Part shown: piece after piece, positions 1 to 10,101 of the stretch | Position numbering within the stretch: the stretch's first letter is position 1 | Layout: the number at the start of each line of letters is the position of its first letter | Assembly: GCA_018398765.1 (NCBI GenBank) | Contig: JAHBMJ010001774.1 | Coordinates: 1-26,355, forward strand | Direction: 5' to 3' | Origin: Chromera velia | Taxonomy: Eukaryota > Sar > Chromeraceae | Length of the DNA: 26,355 nt | Made by a program: the position numbers and the translations under genes | The notes under the pieces: generated by a model | Told to the model about the DNA's origin: nothing | What the model saw: the letters and a program-made list of their open reading frames with translations, nothing else | The model's database searches: none

Positions 1-229
1 TTACAACCTTCCTCCATCCTTCTAGAGTGCGTATGATCAACCATCCGGGAGAGGGAATATTGGGAAATTCACTCTCTCTCGCGGGTGTGGCAGTCAACGC
101 ATGGTCCTCGCTTAAAGGCCATCCAGGCGGAGGAAGCCAGGCACTTTTAACCTCATTCCGACTCTCTTCTGCTTTGGACTTGGTGGGCCCTGACGCTGCA
201 ATCTCGGACAGCTCCTTGATAGCCTTCTC
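1..229. other. Downstream flank of the transposase-like gene
   Basis: This short stretch lies beyond the stop codon of the minus-strand gene. Short frames on both strands overlap here but none has convincing composition or splice signals. I see no terminal inverted repeat matching the other side of the gene, so if the gene sits in a transposon its 3' end is probably outside the window. Confidence 0.4.
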
Positions 230-2306
230 TTAAGAGAGGCTCTCATTTTGAGGGGGGTCCTTGAATTGCTCTCCGGCAGCGGAAGCGGGCGTCCGCTGAG
301 CAAAGCTGTGCGAGAGGGACGAACGTTGGTCCCCCAGGAACGCATCAAAGCCAACGGATGGGTTGTGTCTCTCTTCAGCTAGCTCCTCAGATCCACGTCT
401 GCCAGACCTTGGAGCTCCAACACTGATTTGTGCAGAACTCATTTGGCGTGGAATGCCTGAGTAGGTTGATGAGAGCTCCTTAGAGCCGGGAAGCGGGGTT
501 CGAGGCTGCATTTCATTCAATGGATCGACATTTGACCAGAGTGTGGCTGCTTGAGCATCACCTACTATTGCCCCTCGGCTTTCGACCATTGGAAAGGGAA
601 CGCGCGCAGCTGCGGCGCTTGCATCCGCATCTCTCTCCAAAGGCGGGCCCACAGCGAAGGCTCTTGCATCGCTCTCAATCTGGTCCTGCACAGAAACGGA
701 CACAGAAAGATAGAAGAAAGAGGTAAACGGTTCATAAGATTTTTTTCTGAGAGAAAAATACGAAAACAACGCACATAGGCTGCATATAGACACGGAGAGA
801 GGAACATACAGAAATAGACCTACAACAAGGTGAGAACGGAAAGACAGCTAGACTGACTTCCAGGATCTCCGCGAAGGGAGGAAAGAGCGGAACGGCTTCA
901 GACCCATCTTCCTCGATGTCTGCATCCATTCCAGTCGCGGAGACTGAGGCTTGCTGATTGGATTCCTGGTCTTCTTCCTGAACCTCTTTGTCTATTTCCG
1001 TCTGCTCTTGCGCAAGCAATGATTTGAAGTGAATCCCAGATTTCTCGAGTCCCTCCAGGAAAAATTCGATGCCCGATTTCTCAAATTCTCCTCCCGCAAA
1101 GTCAAACTGCTCAAAAATCCGCAGTTCTTCTACAGGAATGTCGACCCCTGCCTATCTGCGCTGCTCCAAGAGATCACAAAGTTCTATCACCGAGGCCAAT
1201 TGGTGCGACTCGTCCCCTTTTGACTCACTGCCGCTGCAAGCACAGGGTGACACCACACATTAGTTTTTGAATTGTGAGCTGTAAGAAGTATTCTGATCTG
1301 TGTATGAGTCACCTGATCCAAATAAAATGCCAAGAAGGCGCCCGGTTGCACTGTACTTTTCTATACTGACCGATCCATGTTCCACTGTAGGCTTCCTCCG
1401 GAGAATATCGCCTGGGCATAGAGGGACTTCACCGTCGAAGACCCTTTGAGAGGAGCCTTTGCGTGTAGATTGTTCGTCTCAAGAATGTTGGTGCCCCTCC
1501 AGGTGGATTTCCGTTGAACTTTCACCGACGTTTTTCGATATTTCACCTCTCCTCCCTTGATTTTGTACATTGAACCCTCCAGGCCGTTGCCTTTTTTTTC
1601 CACTGGGAGGGTCGCATCAGATTCTGTCATGCACCCTCTCTGAAGGTGCTTCATCAAGTTCCCCCAGAGCGTGGGAAGGTTGTCCTTCATGTACACTGGC
1701 AGATTTCCCCCCGGCGTGTGCTGGTCCCACGTACGCCCACAACGGATCCCGCTCTCAGGATACTCTTCACAAACCTTCATACAATACTCGGCCACGTCCC
1801 CCTTCCATTCGGTGCTCAAGATGTGGATGGCTTCATCTTCAGAGCAGTTTCTCTTCTCTTGCACCTGCAACAAATACAATAGAGGGGACCAAACATAAAC
1901 TAATCCTTTTGAGCTCTTGCAAGCGCCAACTGCTGGACCAGAAAAACTAATATGGAGAATGACGTGACTGTCTAAATTCCACTCACCCCTTTGATGAGGT
2001 CCGTGTAGGCCTGTTGAGGCGGACACCAGAGAATCGACTCAGAGACTTGGCGCAAAAAGACGTAAGACATCGGATAGTTCATGTCCAGCCCGTCTTCAAG
2101 CCGCCCCACTCCGTGCTTCATGTCGAGCTTGGGGATGATGCCCTCATTCAGAATTTTGACAAGCCTCAAGAACTTTCCATTCCCACAACAAAGCATATCC
2201 AGGTAAATCACCAGGGAGAGTGGCTTGTTGCACCTGTCGTAGCGGGCCTGAGGTCATCCAAAGAAGAGTCTAGATGAAAAACTCATATGCACACACAGAC
2301 ACACAG

Positions 2307-2350
<44 letters not shown>

Positions 2351-2488
2351 GCACGCATGCACGCATGCACGCACGTACACACAGACACAGATTCACACAT
2401 ACATACACACGCATCCATAACACAATCACAGAAAGACATACACATGTACACGCACACACAGTCATTGTCACACAGACACAGACACAGA

Positions 2489-2556
<68 letters not shown>

Positions 2557-3014
2557 TACACACACACACACATACACACACACACACACTACAGAAAGAC
2601 AGACATGCACATATATGCAACTGACTCGGATGGCTCGAAACAGAGGCTCCAGAGCTTCGACACACTCGCCGAAAACAAGTACCCAACCAACGACCTGATC
2701 GTCTTCATTCATGACCGTGTACTTCCAGCACGGGCCCTTTCCATTCTTTAGTTGAACCATGAAAGTCGCGTCCCCCTTCAAGATCTTCCCGAAAATCGTT
2801 GCCTGGTTGGCGTAAGCATATTTCTTGAGGTCTGTCAAGATTAGGTCGACAAACATGTTTCCCAGGCTGTCCGCAGACATCCTTGCGAGGGGCAGCTCAT
2901 CAAGGCTCGGGATTCTGACTTTCACGGATCCCTGCCTTAAGGCATCGGCCAGCTGCTCGAGCTCTTTCTCCCTTTGTGTCTTCGGTGACCGTCCCTCCTG
3001 CGTCTTCTGGTCTG

Positions 3015-3082
<68 letters not shown>

Positions 3083-4465
3083 AAGAAAGAAAGAAAGAAA
3101 GACACCTGATGTGGGATACTCCTATGCAAGACTCCAGGCAGCGCAGAGCACGGTTCAAAAAGTTGAGCTGCAGGTGGTTGGATTGACGGATATGGCTGGA
3201 AAGATGACCATTTTTACAGGCACAGAAGGTGTCACTGACTGCCATGCGCCCGGTCTCACCTGAAAAGCATAAACTCATCAAGGAACATAGAGAGATGCCG
3301 TCGTGCTTCCGAGAGGTTCGTTACCACGAATTGCCTCGCCAAGGCCGTCGGTTTCTGGCCGTGTTTGATCAGCAATGAGAGACACTGCTTGGTGGTTGGT
3401 CTGTCAATCAGCCCTCCTCCCTTTGGAAGGAAAGGGAGAGCTCGCTGGAGTGCAGGTTCCTGGGCTTTTATGAAATTCTTGTTCGTGGAATCACACACGT
3501 GAAAGCAGTGAGAACACCTCATTCTTGTACCAAGAACTGCTTTGGCGGGGCCCGAGGCTGCATACTCAGTCAGGACACAAACAGAGAGACAAACACATAG
3601 AGATCGAGAGGGCAGTTTATGACGCAAAAGACACAGTGACAACAAGGAGGCACCAGGAAGGCTGATAGCCAGCCCAATAGAGAAACAGACAGACAGATAA
3701 GACAAAAAATCTGTTCTTCTTCATTCCAATCTCAAAACCTGCCTTTTCCTTTCTACATATGCATGCACAGAGCAAGACAAACAGACAGACAGACAGACCT
3801 ACAAGGAAGTAGCTTTGCAGGCAGGAACTTACTAAGCAATAGTTTCGCGCCTTTTTGCGACGGTCCATTCACCGTCATTGCAGACGTGCACTTCGGGCAC
3901 TTTGGCCCATTCGGGCCATAGAGGTCTCTCCAGGGGGCCTTTCCAATGTTGAAACAGATCATTTCATCAGGAGCTTTATGATCTTCCGCATCTGGAATTC
4001 CCGCGCCTTCTTCATCGCGGAGCACCTCTGATCGGCGAATGATCATGTCCGGAAGATGCTCACCCAAACCCATCTGATCTTTTTTCGACTTTCCCGGGTC
4101 CAGCGTCTTCTGTTGGTGGCGGAGAACTGCAAGTTGAATCAATTTAAAAGTAGACTCGCCCAAGACTCGCCCTCAAACCCAGCCTGCTGTGAAAAATCCC
4201 GGACAATCTTTCGGGATGGAGAATCGGCTCAAAACCCCCTTCAGAAAACCTTGTTCGTCGACATGTTTTTCCTGCAGTCACAGAAATATGGACATGTCAT
4301 TCAGTCACTAATGATATACGCTGTCGACTACTTTCTATTCCTGGGTTAGTCTATGGATCAGTGATTAACAATCGGCCTTATTCTTACTCGGTCATGGCTT
4401 GACCCATGCCGGCGAAGAGTCCGTTGCGAATCAATCGTGCTATATCAATCATTCATCTTATCCCC

Positions 4466-4506
<41 letters not shown>

Positions 4507-4905
4507 GCAACGTCGACCATACACACAATGTGAAGAAAAGAGATAAACCCAAAGATCTTTCGGCAAGCCTCCTATACTAGACGATCTCAGGCGCATCCCC
4601 GCCGGCGGTGATCCCTCCGGGTTCTGCCTTTGCGACAAGACAAAACAGTCCATTGGCCCTCGAACTGGCTTTTCGGACTCTGCCGTTGGACGGCTTTTTT
4701 CTGCAGCTTCTTGAGCCTCCACCAGATCAATTAAACAATATGTCTCGGGCTTGCATTCGCACTGGTGGGATGTTCCCAACTGATGACGCGGGCATTTCTC
4801 AATACTTTTAACAGCAGGGCCATGCGATCCGTTCTTTGGAGGCTTGTACTTCTTTCCTGCGATAACCCAGCAGTTCGACTTGTATTGTGCATACCGTGCC
4901 AGACA
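230..4905 (-). CDS. DDE-transposase-like protein with zinc-ribbon region; multi-exon, one in-frame TAG
   Basis: Proposed exons, 5' to 3' on the minus strand: 4905-4527, 4439-4388, 4271-4250, 4109-3833, 3557-3260, 3195-3120, 3006-2626, 2247-1987, 1864-1371, 1233-858, 685-230. All phases agree, giving 1024 codons. Exons from 4109 onward are well supported; the first three and the 3120/3006 junction are less sure, and no initiator ATG was fixed. Visible parts: a CPKC pair (about residues 222-225) and a CSHC pair (258-261) form a likely zinc ribbon. A catalytic-like core follows, with GDATF (D about 447), YLDML (D about 512), a KLDMKH motif, and RGTNILETNN (E about 711) near QWN. This order resembles eukaryotic proteins with a DUF6729-like zinc ribbon plus a DDE nuclease fold; that family call is from memory. 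The acidic and Ser-rich C-terminus (about 250 codons) lies beyond a TAG at 1152-1154. Role inferred: cut-and-paste transposase or a domesticated derivative acting on DNA. With a premature stop and a CA/GA-filled intron set, it may be a decaying copy. Confidence 0.65.
1152..1154 (-). other. In-frame TAG inside the transposase-like coding region
   Basis: The codon after LEQRR in exon 1233-858 is TAG. Upstream, the frame enters through a phase-2 intron. Downstream it runs 98 more codons to a GTCAGT donor and then 151 codons to a TAA at 230-232. No GT-AG pair that I could find removes the TAG and keeps the frame. A CAG-to-TAG change is the simplest explanation. Confidence 0.7.
2248..2625 (-). other. 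Intron of the transposase-like gene filled by a CA/GT microsatellite
   Basis: The donor reads GTCAG after codon CGA and the acceptor is CCTCAG; both are phase 0. Nearly all of the 378 nt is (CA)n on the plus strand, with a short (CG) run and diverged CA variants in the middle. The long cysteine/valine frames here are artefacts of the repeat. Confidence 0.75.
2290..2589. repeat. (CA)n microsatellite with CG core
   Basis: Plus strand shows pure CA blocks near 2310-2347 and 2520-2589, separated by GCATGCAC-type variants and a (CG) run near 2506-2519. Alternating purine/pyrimidine over some 300 bp could adopt Z-DNA. It lies within an intron. Confidence 0.95.
3017..3101. repeat. (GA)n followed by (GAAA)n microsatellite in an intron
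   Basis: On the minus strand this is a CT-rich tract directly upstream of the GCACAG and GACCAG acceptor candidates. It acts as an extreme polypyrimidine tract for the exon beginning at 3006. Its length may vary between isolates and could influence splicing there. Confidence 0.95.
4388..4905 (-). CDS. Probable 5' exons of the transposase-like gene
   Basis: Exon 4905-4527 opens just after a TAG that can serve as a splice acceptor and reads through a Cys/His cluster (KCPRHQ, then HQCECKPETYC), which suggests another small metal-binding unit. It keeps coding-like composition to a possible donor before the ATCA microsatellite. A 52-nt exon at 4439-4388 follows, ending in a good donor (GTAAGA). 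The phases (1, then 2) fit the next proposed exon. These pieces could instead belong to a separate small gene; the start codon is not visible. Confidence 0.4.
4464..4504. repeat. (ATCA)n microsatellite
   Basis: About ten uninterrupted copies of ATCA. It would fall in an intron between the first two proposed exons of the minus-strand gene. The same tetramer, read as TTGA, recurs at 13806-13865. Confidence 0.95.
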
Positions 4906-5174
4906 CTACCGCCACTGCTGGGGAGTTCGGCCTCTTTGCTCAGTCATGCGGCCTGCACGACAGACAGGCAGGCAGACAGACAGACAGAGAGAGAAAAAGA
5001 GTCCATCCATCCATGCATCCATCTATCCATCCATCCATCCATCCATCCGTCCGTCCGTCCGTCCATCCGTCCATCCGTTGATCCATCCATTCATCCATTG
5101 ATTCTGCCTGCATCCAACCCACCACCCTGCCCGCCCTGCTTAGCTATACATAAATATACATGTCCATATATAGA
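4906..5174. repeat. Spacer with (CAGA)n and (CATC/CCGT)n repeats
   Basis: A CAGG/CAGA run spans about 4961-4990 and an interrupted CATC/CCGT run spans about 5007-5100. The rest of this spacer between the minus-strand gene and the left end of the TIR element shows no coding potential. Isoleucine/histidine/proline frames here are repeat artefacts. Confidence 0.85.
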
Positions 5175-5198
5175 CCCCTGCCCTTGAATTTTGCTATG
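5175..5198. repeat. Left terminal inverted repeat
   Basis: 24 bp, perfectly complementary to 6876-6899. It is preceded by TATATAGA. Confidence 0.85.
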
Positions 5199-5597
5199 CG
5201 AACGTATTAAAAAAATAAGAAAAAAATGTATTGGCTCACCAATACAGCCATACATGCATCTGAGCTTAGCTCTGCCGGGCTTTGCCTGCAATTATGCTAC
5301 ATCACATATCCTGAAATCAGTCTGTCAGTGTTCTCTGTTCTCTGCTGAAATCAACTTCAGATTGTTCCTCTTACATCTCATAGATAACTTCAATCGCTTT
5401 TTGGATCGTTGTTTGATAGTCTCTATAGTTTTCGGAAAACTTCCGACGGTTATTTTATGAAAATACCGACTTTTTGGGTCCGATTTCTCATGTGTTGTTT
5501 GAGATAAGAGCAGGGGGGAACAAAAGCTGGTTTCTGTTTTGGCGTTTCAGCCGATTGCTTGGACTGAAAATGAAGTGACTGCTTAGGACACAAGCAA

Positions 5598-6699
5598 ATG
5601 ACGTTGCCTGTTGTTCTTTTGACTGTGTGGTCTCAATATTTTGCAAATCCAGACTCAGATTCTTTACCTCTTCTTTCATGGGACACACTGATAGAGATTC
5701 TTCAGACGTGTCACTCTTCTCTCCACTCTGTCTCTGTGTCCAAAGGAGATGGCGCCGTCTATGCAGTGATTGGAGAAACAGAGCAAGGAACCAAACGGAT
5801 TTATGGCGGCTCAGGACTTGCCGATGATGATTTGTTGACTGCATCTGATGTGGCAGAAGCGCGAGTCTGGGGGAAGAAAAAAGAGACGGCTCCGGAGTGG
5901 AAATTCCATTTCAGCAGCAGCAAGCCAACTCCGTGGCTGGTTCCTCTGAAAAAGGCTACAGTGAAAGTGTTTGTTTTAGCTGTAGTTGCAGCTAGCGATT
6001 TGTTGGAGAGTGAAATTGATTGGGTTGTAGTCCTCTTTCTTGCCCGCTGGATCGTGTATAGGAAGCCTCCCCTCAGTCTGTCTGTAGAGAAGACTCCCAT
6101 CCGTGGAGGCCCATGGGCTCGAGGGAATCTGGGGGTCAGTCTCTTCAACATGTATTGAGAAGGCTATCTCTTCCATATTCAGTTCCTTTGACATGCTTTT
6201 CCTTTTGATTTCACTACTGCAGGCAGTCGAGATTGAGGGACTGAAGACAGTAATGGAATGGGGTCCAGAATGGCGGAAGCAAATGATGACTGGGAGCGAG
6301 AATGAGTGGATAAAGCGCCTTCCGCTCGTATGGTTTCACATTTGCCGCCTTTGTTTCCGTTGTGGGGGGGAGTATTGGAGGTGTGGGGGGTGGACAGAAT
6401 GTATAGCAAAAGCAATCGATTGGGAAAAGGAAAGTGAGTCTAAAGAGGTCACTCTACTGAACGTGCCTTCAAAGGGTGGTCGGCCCTTGCACGTAGGCAT
6501 GCATCCGGAATGTCGAGCCGCCCATGTCCGTTGCTATCAGCCAAATACAGATTGTCTTGAGGCCCTTGCGAATCCAAAAAAAAGACGGGGGCCGATTGCA
6601 AAGAATTATGGCTGCAAAGAAGGTCGATCAAAGAAGAAGTGTGTTTGTTCAAAAGATTTAGTGCAGTCCCCAGATGCAGCTGCTGCTCATCAGTTATGA
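5598..6699 (+). CDS. Cysteine-rich protein encoded inside the TIR element (two exons)
   Basis: Exons 5598-6134 and 6223-6699 join in phase 0 across an 88-nt intron with donor GTCAGT and a classic pyrimidine-rich CTGCAG acceptor. The product would be 337 residues. The second exon has an ICRLCFRC cluster (about residues 219-226), further cysteines to about 290, a basic KKRRGP stretch, and a C-terminal GCKEG...KKCVC group (about 310-321). That group loosely recalls CXC-type DNA-binding motifs seen in some transposases and chromatin proteins. The first exon is less certain: residues 1-50 may be upstream of the true start, and the hydrophobic stretch at about 120-150 may hide a second small intron. 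A minus-strand frame at 5976-6194 overlaps but lacks usable donors. Function unknown; a DNA-binding or transposition role is inferred from location. Confidence 0.55.
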
Positions 6700-6875
6700 C
6701 CCGTATGCCTCTTAGTCATGAATCATCCCTTAAAATATTATTTCTCACAGTAATGATTCTTAGGCAGAAAAATGATTAATTGTATTAACTTATGAGAGTA
6801 ATGTTAGTGTTTTTATATGTTAAACTTAACACTACACAACCTACATTAAATAAAAATTTTATTTAAAAATTTTTT

Positions 6876-6899
6876 CATAGCAAAATTCAAGGGCAGGGG
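6876..6899. repeat. Right terminal inverted repeat
   Basis: 24 bp, reverse complement of 5175-5198. It is followed directly by TATATA and preceded by about 150 bp of very AT-rich sequence. Confidence 0.85.
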
Positions 6900-7789
6900 T
6901 ATATATTTCGGACTACGCGTTTACTGCGGACCCTTTATAAGGGAGGAGTACACAAACTTTAGATTTTTGAGAGTTCGGAGTACATAAACTTTGTGTTTTG
7001 TCAAAGCTGTATGTCGGCTGAGTGCCCCCCACTTCGCTTTCCTGCAAAGGCTACTGGTACGTATAAATATTTTTGACACATGCCATGGCCCCCGGCCAGC
7101 GGAATGTTAAAAGACCCCTCGAAGCTCTGCATGGTATACGCGCGAATTTCGTGATCCTACGTTGCTAGAAGAGCGTCGCAAACCCAAACGATACAGACAC
7201 GTACTAAGATTCACAATTAACTCATGTCAACTCATGCAACCGAAGCGCGTACCGAGCAATTCACCCTTTCTTACTAGACCACCGTTAAGGAGCCGCAAAA
7301 TGATAATCCACCTCTTTGAAGTTGAAAGGAAACACCGAATGAAAGAAACTTTCAGCTTCTTTGTCTGCATGCAATCAATTTCGCCGCTTGCAAAGGCTTC
7401 CATGTATATGAAATCTACCTAGCTGTATCTGACCAGTTGATTCCCCGTTTGCTTCGGAGCTACATTGTAGTGCATATCTCATCAGAAGGGACCTCTCACT
7501 CTGCTTTTCTGGAAGTCTTCAAGCCGTTCACACTCTTGTATGAATATGTCACAGTAAATTGTCTGACCTTCGGTGCTCCAGCGCCAATGCAGTCTTGCCA
7601 ACCAGCTTGCCGATGATAGCGAGGTGTATTCTGCATAGTCCAGACAGTTCTTTTAAGAGTGTTACAAAGCAAGAAAGTCTGTTTGAAGTTATAAAACAGT
7701 GACTTGAGTCGAGCTTCTGGACGTTACAGCAACTTTGATAGATGCATGCAGTTACATAAGACTTTCACCTGTGTTTCTACCTGCACTAT
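6900..7789. other. Non-coding spacer right of the TIR element
   Basis: This holds a near-direct repeat, GGAGTACACAAACTTT at about 6945 and GGAGTACATAAACTTT at about 6976, and a short hairpin CCCTT-TAT-AAGGG nearby. The rest has no convincing gene; the 86-codon frame at 7162-7422 has unremarkable composition and no splice support. Confidence 0.45.
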
Positions 7790-8200
7790 CTGTACAACTG
7801 TGCGCTTGTCCGCCTGACTGTCTGTAAGCAGGACTGCTGGCCTATGTGTCCATCGAGCTTGCTTCTGAACATGAGATGACACATCGACCCTTTTCCTATG
7901 TGCCTTCCTGTCTGCTTGAACAATATCATCTGTCTATATCCAGGCATGGTCGGGCGTATCACGACTTGTGCATATGAGCTGCTGTCCGCCACCCTGCCCT
8001 TCCCCTTACATCGGTGCTTTGCCTGCCTTTTTTCATCGAAAGCTCCCTTCCTGCGTTCCTCTGAGTCCCACTGTTTGTCTACTTGCTTGTCAGGCTGCCT
8101 GCCTGCCTGCCTACTTATATTCCTGCATGTATGTGCCTGTTAATTTGCCTCTCTACTGCTTGCCAGTCTGTGCCTAACCATCCGCCTACTTGCCTCCTGA
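7790..8200. repeat. Decayed TGCC/CTTG-type simple-sequence region
   Basis: The plus strand is dominated by diverged CTGC, TGCC and CTTG tetramers, with a cleaner TGCC run near 8095-8112. The Cys/Leu/Pro-rich frames here come from the repeat, not from a gene. Confidence 0.6.
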
Positions 8201-8228
8201 GCGCTCGTGAGGGAGTATAAGTGTCACT

Positions 8229-8441
8229 GAGTGAGTGAGTGAGTGAGTGAGTGAATGAGTGAGTGAGTGAGTGAGGGAGGGAGGGAGGGAGGGAGGGAGT
8301 GTGAGTGTCACTGAGTAAGTGAGTAACTAAAAGGGAGGGGGTAAGGGGCTGAGGGGATGAGGGTGTGTGTGTATGTGTGAGAGAGAGAGAGAGAGAAAGA
8401 GAGAGACCATGAGTGAGTGAGTGAGTGAGTGAGTGAGTGAG
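8229..8441. repeat. Compound microsatellite (GAGT)n-(GGGA)n-(GA)n-(GAGT)n
   Basis: GAGT units run from about 8229 to 8272, then GGGA units to about 8299, then a GA run at 8379-8406, then GAGT again at 8411-8441. It ends seven or eight bases before the coding-like frame that leads into the UIM protein, so it may lie in the 5' UTR or an intron of that gene. Confidence 0.95.
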
Positions 8442-8447
8442 CTATCC

Positions 8448-8970
8448 GGTGTATGGGGTGGACGAGGACATGGGGGGTTCTCTGGAAGAAAAGGAGGAGT
8501 TCCGAGAGAACCTCTGAGAGACCCTGCGAGATCCTGAGACACTGTTGAACAGACAGAGAGAGACGATGGGGCAGTTCCAGGAAGATGAGGCTCTTTGTCT
8601 GGCCATCGAGGAGAGTTTGCGTGACTGCGGCCTAGAAGTGCCTGAGGGTGAGGTGGTGGTGGAGACAGTCACTGAGACCAACAAAGAGGGGGGAGACTTG
8701 AGAGCTGTCACAGGTGCTGGAGGAGGTGGTGATGTTCCTATGGGGGATGAGGGTACTGATGAGAACCTGACAGGGGATATGGGGGGGGGCGCTGCAGCTG
8801 CTGCAGCGTCCTCTTCGTTTTCTTCTGCAGGCAACTGCCAGAAAGGGACTGGCACTCCTCAGTTGGACCGAGACGGAAACGGAGGGGGTTTGAAGGATGG
8901 AAAGAAAGGCAAAAGAAAGTCGTCTGCGAGCAAACAGGCCGCCCTAGCTCAGAGTCCTGAGTGGGCATAA
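8448..8970 (+). CDS. Ubiquitin-interacting-motif (UIM) protein, N-terminal part; in-frame TGA upstream of the ATG
   Basis: The safest start is ATG at 8566. Residues 5-20 read as a textbook UIM: acidic DEA, then LCLAIEESLRD, with the conserved Ala and Ser. Such helices bind ubiquitin. The rest is Gly/Ala/Ser-rich and ends in a basic KKGKRKSSASK stretch (possible nuclear signal) before TAA at 8968-8970. The same frame is open upstream from about 8448 and reads acidic coding-like sequence (VDEDMGGSLEEKEEF) to a TGA at 8515-8517, then continues without another stop into the UIM. So the true N-terminus may lie further 5', with the TGA as a break or a readthrough site. An acceptor AG just after the TGA (phase 0) is an alternative. 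Confidence 0.55.
8515..8517 (+). other. In-frame TGA ahead of the UIM
   Basis: The frame reads FRENL, TGA, ETLRDPETL and then continues to the UIM. The composition is alike on both sides. A splice acceptor could fall two codons later, so the upstream segment may simply be intron. Confidence 0.45.
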
Positions 8971-10101
8971 GGAGAGGACTATATAGAGCAGAGGAGATCA
9001 ACAGGTGAAAGGAGAAGGTCCAACCGAAGAAGCCAACGTGTGAGGAGAGGAAATGATAACAATTATGATGACGATCCCCATGCACCGTCTCCTTCGTCCA
9101 TCATTGCAACTGATCACTCCTTTATGCTCGGCACCCTTTACTCCTCCTATTTGCATCAACTCACAAATTCCCTTCCCGTGCAAGGTCCGTCTCCGTTCCA
9201 GTCCCAGAATCCGAATAGTCTCTCCACAGGGGAACCCTCTCGAACTTCACCCAACTACCCACTCGGGGGCCCTCCCCAACCTCCGCCCGCAGTATTCCCA
9301 ACCCCCTTCTCCCTTTTTACCCCCAGGCCTCCACAACCTGCAGCTGCAGCAGCCAACCAAGAAACACCTGTCACCACTCCCCATACCCCCGTTCGGACGC
9401 CTAACCTCTCGGCCATGCCTGCCATCCAGACCATCCTAGTGCCTGCTGCTGCTGCTGCTGCAGCTGCGGCCCCTCCCCCCATCATCCAAGCTGCTCCTGA
9501 GGAAACCCCCTGGGCCGCACCCTCATTCGGCCCTGTGCATGCCACCGGCTCGTCCACTGGAAGCCCCGCACCACCTCTCACGCCCACTCTGTCTCCCTCC
9601 CAAGAGAACCCATTTGGAGGTCCTCTTTCCCTCTTCGGCTCTCGTACCCCTTCTACCCAGAACCCCTACCTCAGACCGATAGGAGGAATGACCGAAGGAA
9701 CCTACCCGACCTACCCCACCTACCCGTCTCTATTTCCTACCGGATCCCCTCTCACTGTCGAACAGCCCACTCCCCCCCCTGAAGACAGGCCACGAGAAGT
9801 CGATCTAAGTGTTGATCTCCTGGCCACTCCATCCCCCCCTGGTACTATCGACCTGTCTGGGTTTAACCTGGTAGGAGGGGGAAGGGGGGGCGTCAGGGGT
9901 GCAGGGTACAACTTAAGAGGAGACCCGCCACCATTCGCCAGACAGGAAAACCAGCCACCTGCCAATCTCCCCCCCTTTGCTACCCAAGCAACCCCACCAC
10001 CCTCTTCCATGCAGGGGGCTTCTGGCTCTTCCTCTTCATCCTCCTCCTCGGGGCTGAGGTGGCACTGGGAGGCTGGTTACAGGGCTATAGAAAAAAAGTG
10101 A
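8971..10101 (+). CDS. Pro/Ala/Ser-rich low-complexity protein region, same frame as the UIM part
   Basis: The frame is open from the codon after the TAA at 8968-8970 to TGA at 10099-10101; the first ATG is at 9124. It is rich in Pro, Ser, Thr and Ala. It has a run of nine alanines (from about 9445), a PTYPTYPTY repeat (about 9700-9730), poly-Pro patches, and a run of eight serines near 10029-10052, ending in a tryptophan-containing tail. Such composition means intrinsic disorder. Because it shares frame with the UIM region and only one TAA separates them, it is probably the C-terminal part of the same gene, either broken or read through. The alternative is a separate gene starting at 9124. 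The minus-strand Gly-rich frame here is a shadow. Confidence 0.5.
   Translation, partial: GEDYIEQRRSTGERRRSNRRSQRVRRGNDNNYDDDPHAPSPSSIIATDHSFMLGTLYSSYLHQLTNSLPVQGPSPFQSQNPNSLSTGEPSRTSPNYPLGGPPQPPPAVFPTPFSLFTPRPPQPAAAAANQETPVTTPHTPVRTPNLSAMPAIQTILVPAAAAAAAAAPPPIIQAAPEETPWAAPSFGPVHATGSSTGSPAPPLTPTLSPSQENPFGGPLSLFGSRTPSTQNPYLRPIGGMTEGTYPTYPTYPSLFPTGSPLTVEQPTPPPEDRPREVDLSVDLLATPSPPGTIDLSGFNLVGGGRGGVRGAGYNLRGDPPPFARQENQPPANLPPFATQATPPPSSMQGASGSSSSSSSSGLRWHWEAGYRAIEKK

Larger units (their letters stand above)
5175..6899. mobile_element. TIR-bounded DNA transposon, 1725 bp, with one gene
   Basis: The left end begins CCCCTGCCCTTG at 5175-5198 and its exact reverse complement occupies 6876-6899, a perfect 24-bp inverted repeat. 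Both ends continue inward into A/T-rich sequence. TATATA occurs outside both ends: 5167-5172, two bases from the left terminus, and 6900-6905, directly at the right terminus. It may be a target duplication, though the two-base offset and the simple sequence make this uncertain. The only convincing gene inside is the two-exon plus-strand gene. I see no clear DDE core in it, so the element may be non-autonomous or carry a truncated transposase. I cannot assign the superfamily. Confidence 0.75.

Noticed and set aside
2254-3129. Long minus-strand frame rich in Cys/Val and Ser/Leu runs
   Set aside because: Only the part 2626-3006 is coding-like. The Cys/Val and Ser/Leu portions are translated CA and GA microsatellites.
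5976-6194. Minus-strand frame with normal-looking composition opposite the transposon gene
   Set aside because: No usable GT donors follow it on the minus strand, whereas the plus strand has a phase-consistent 88-nt intron with strong signals.
9255-9587. Minus-strand Gly/Ala-rich frame
   Set aside because: Mirror of the Pro/Ala-rich plus-strand frame, which is longer and shares frame with the UIM region.
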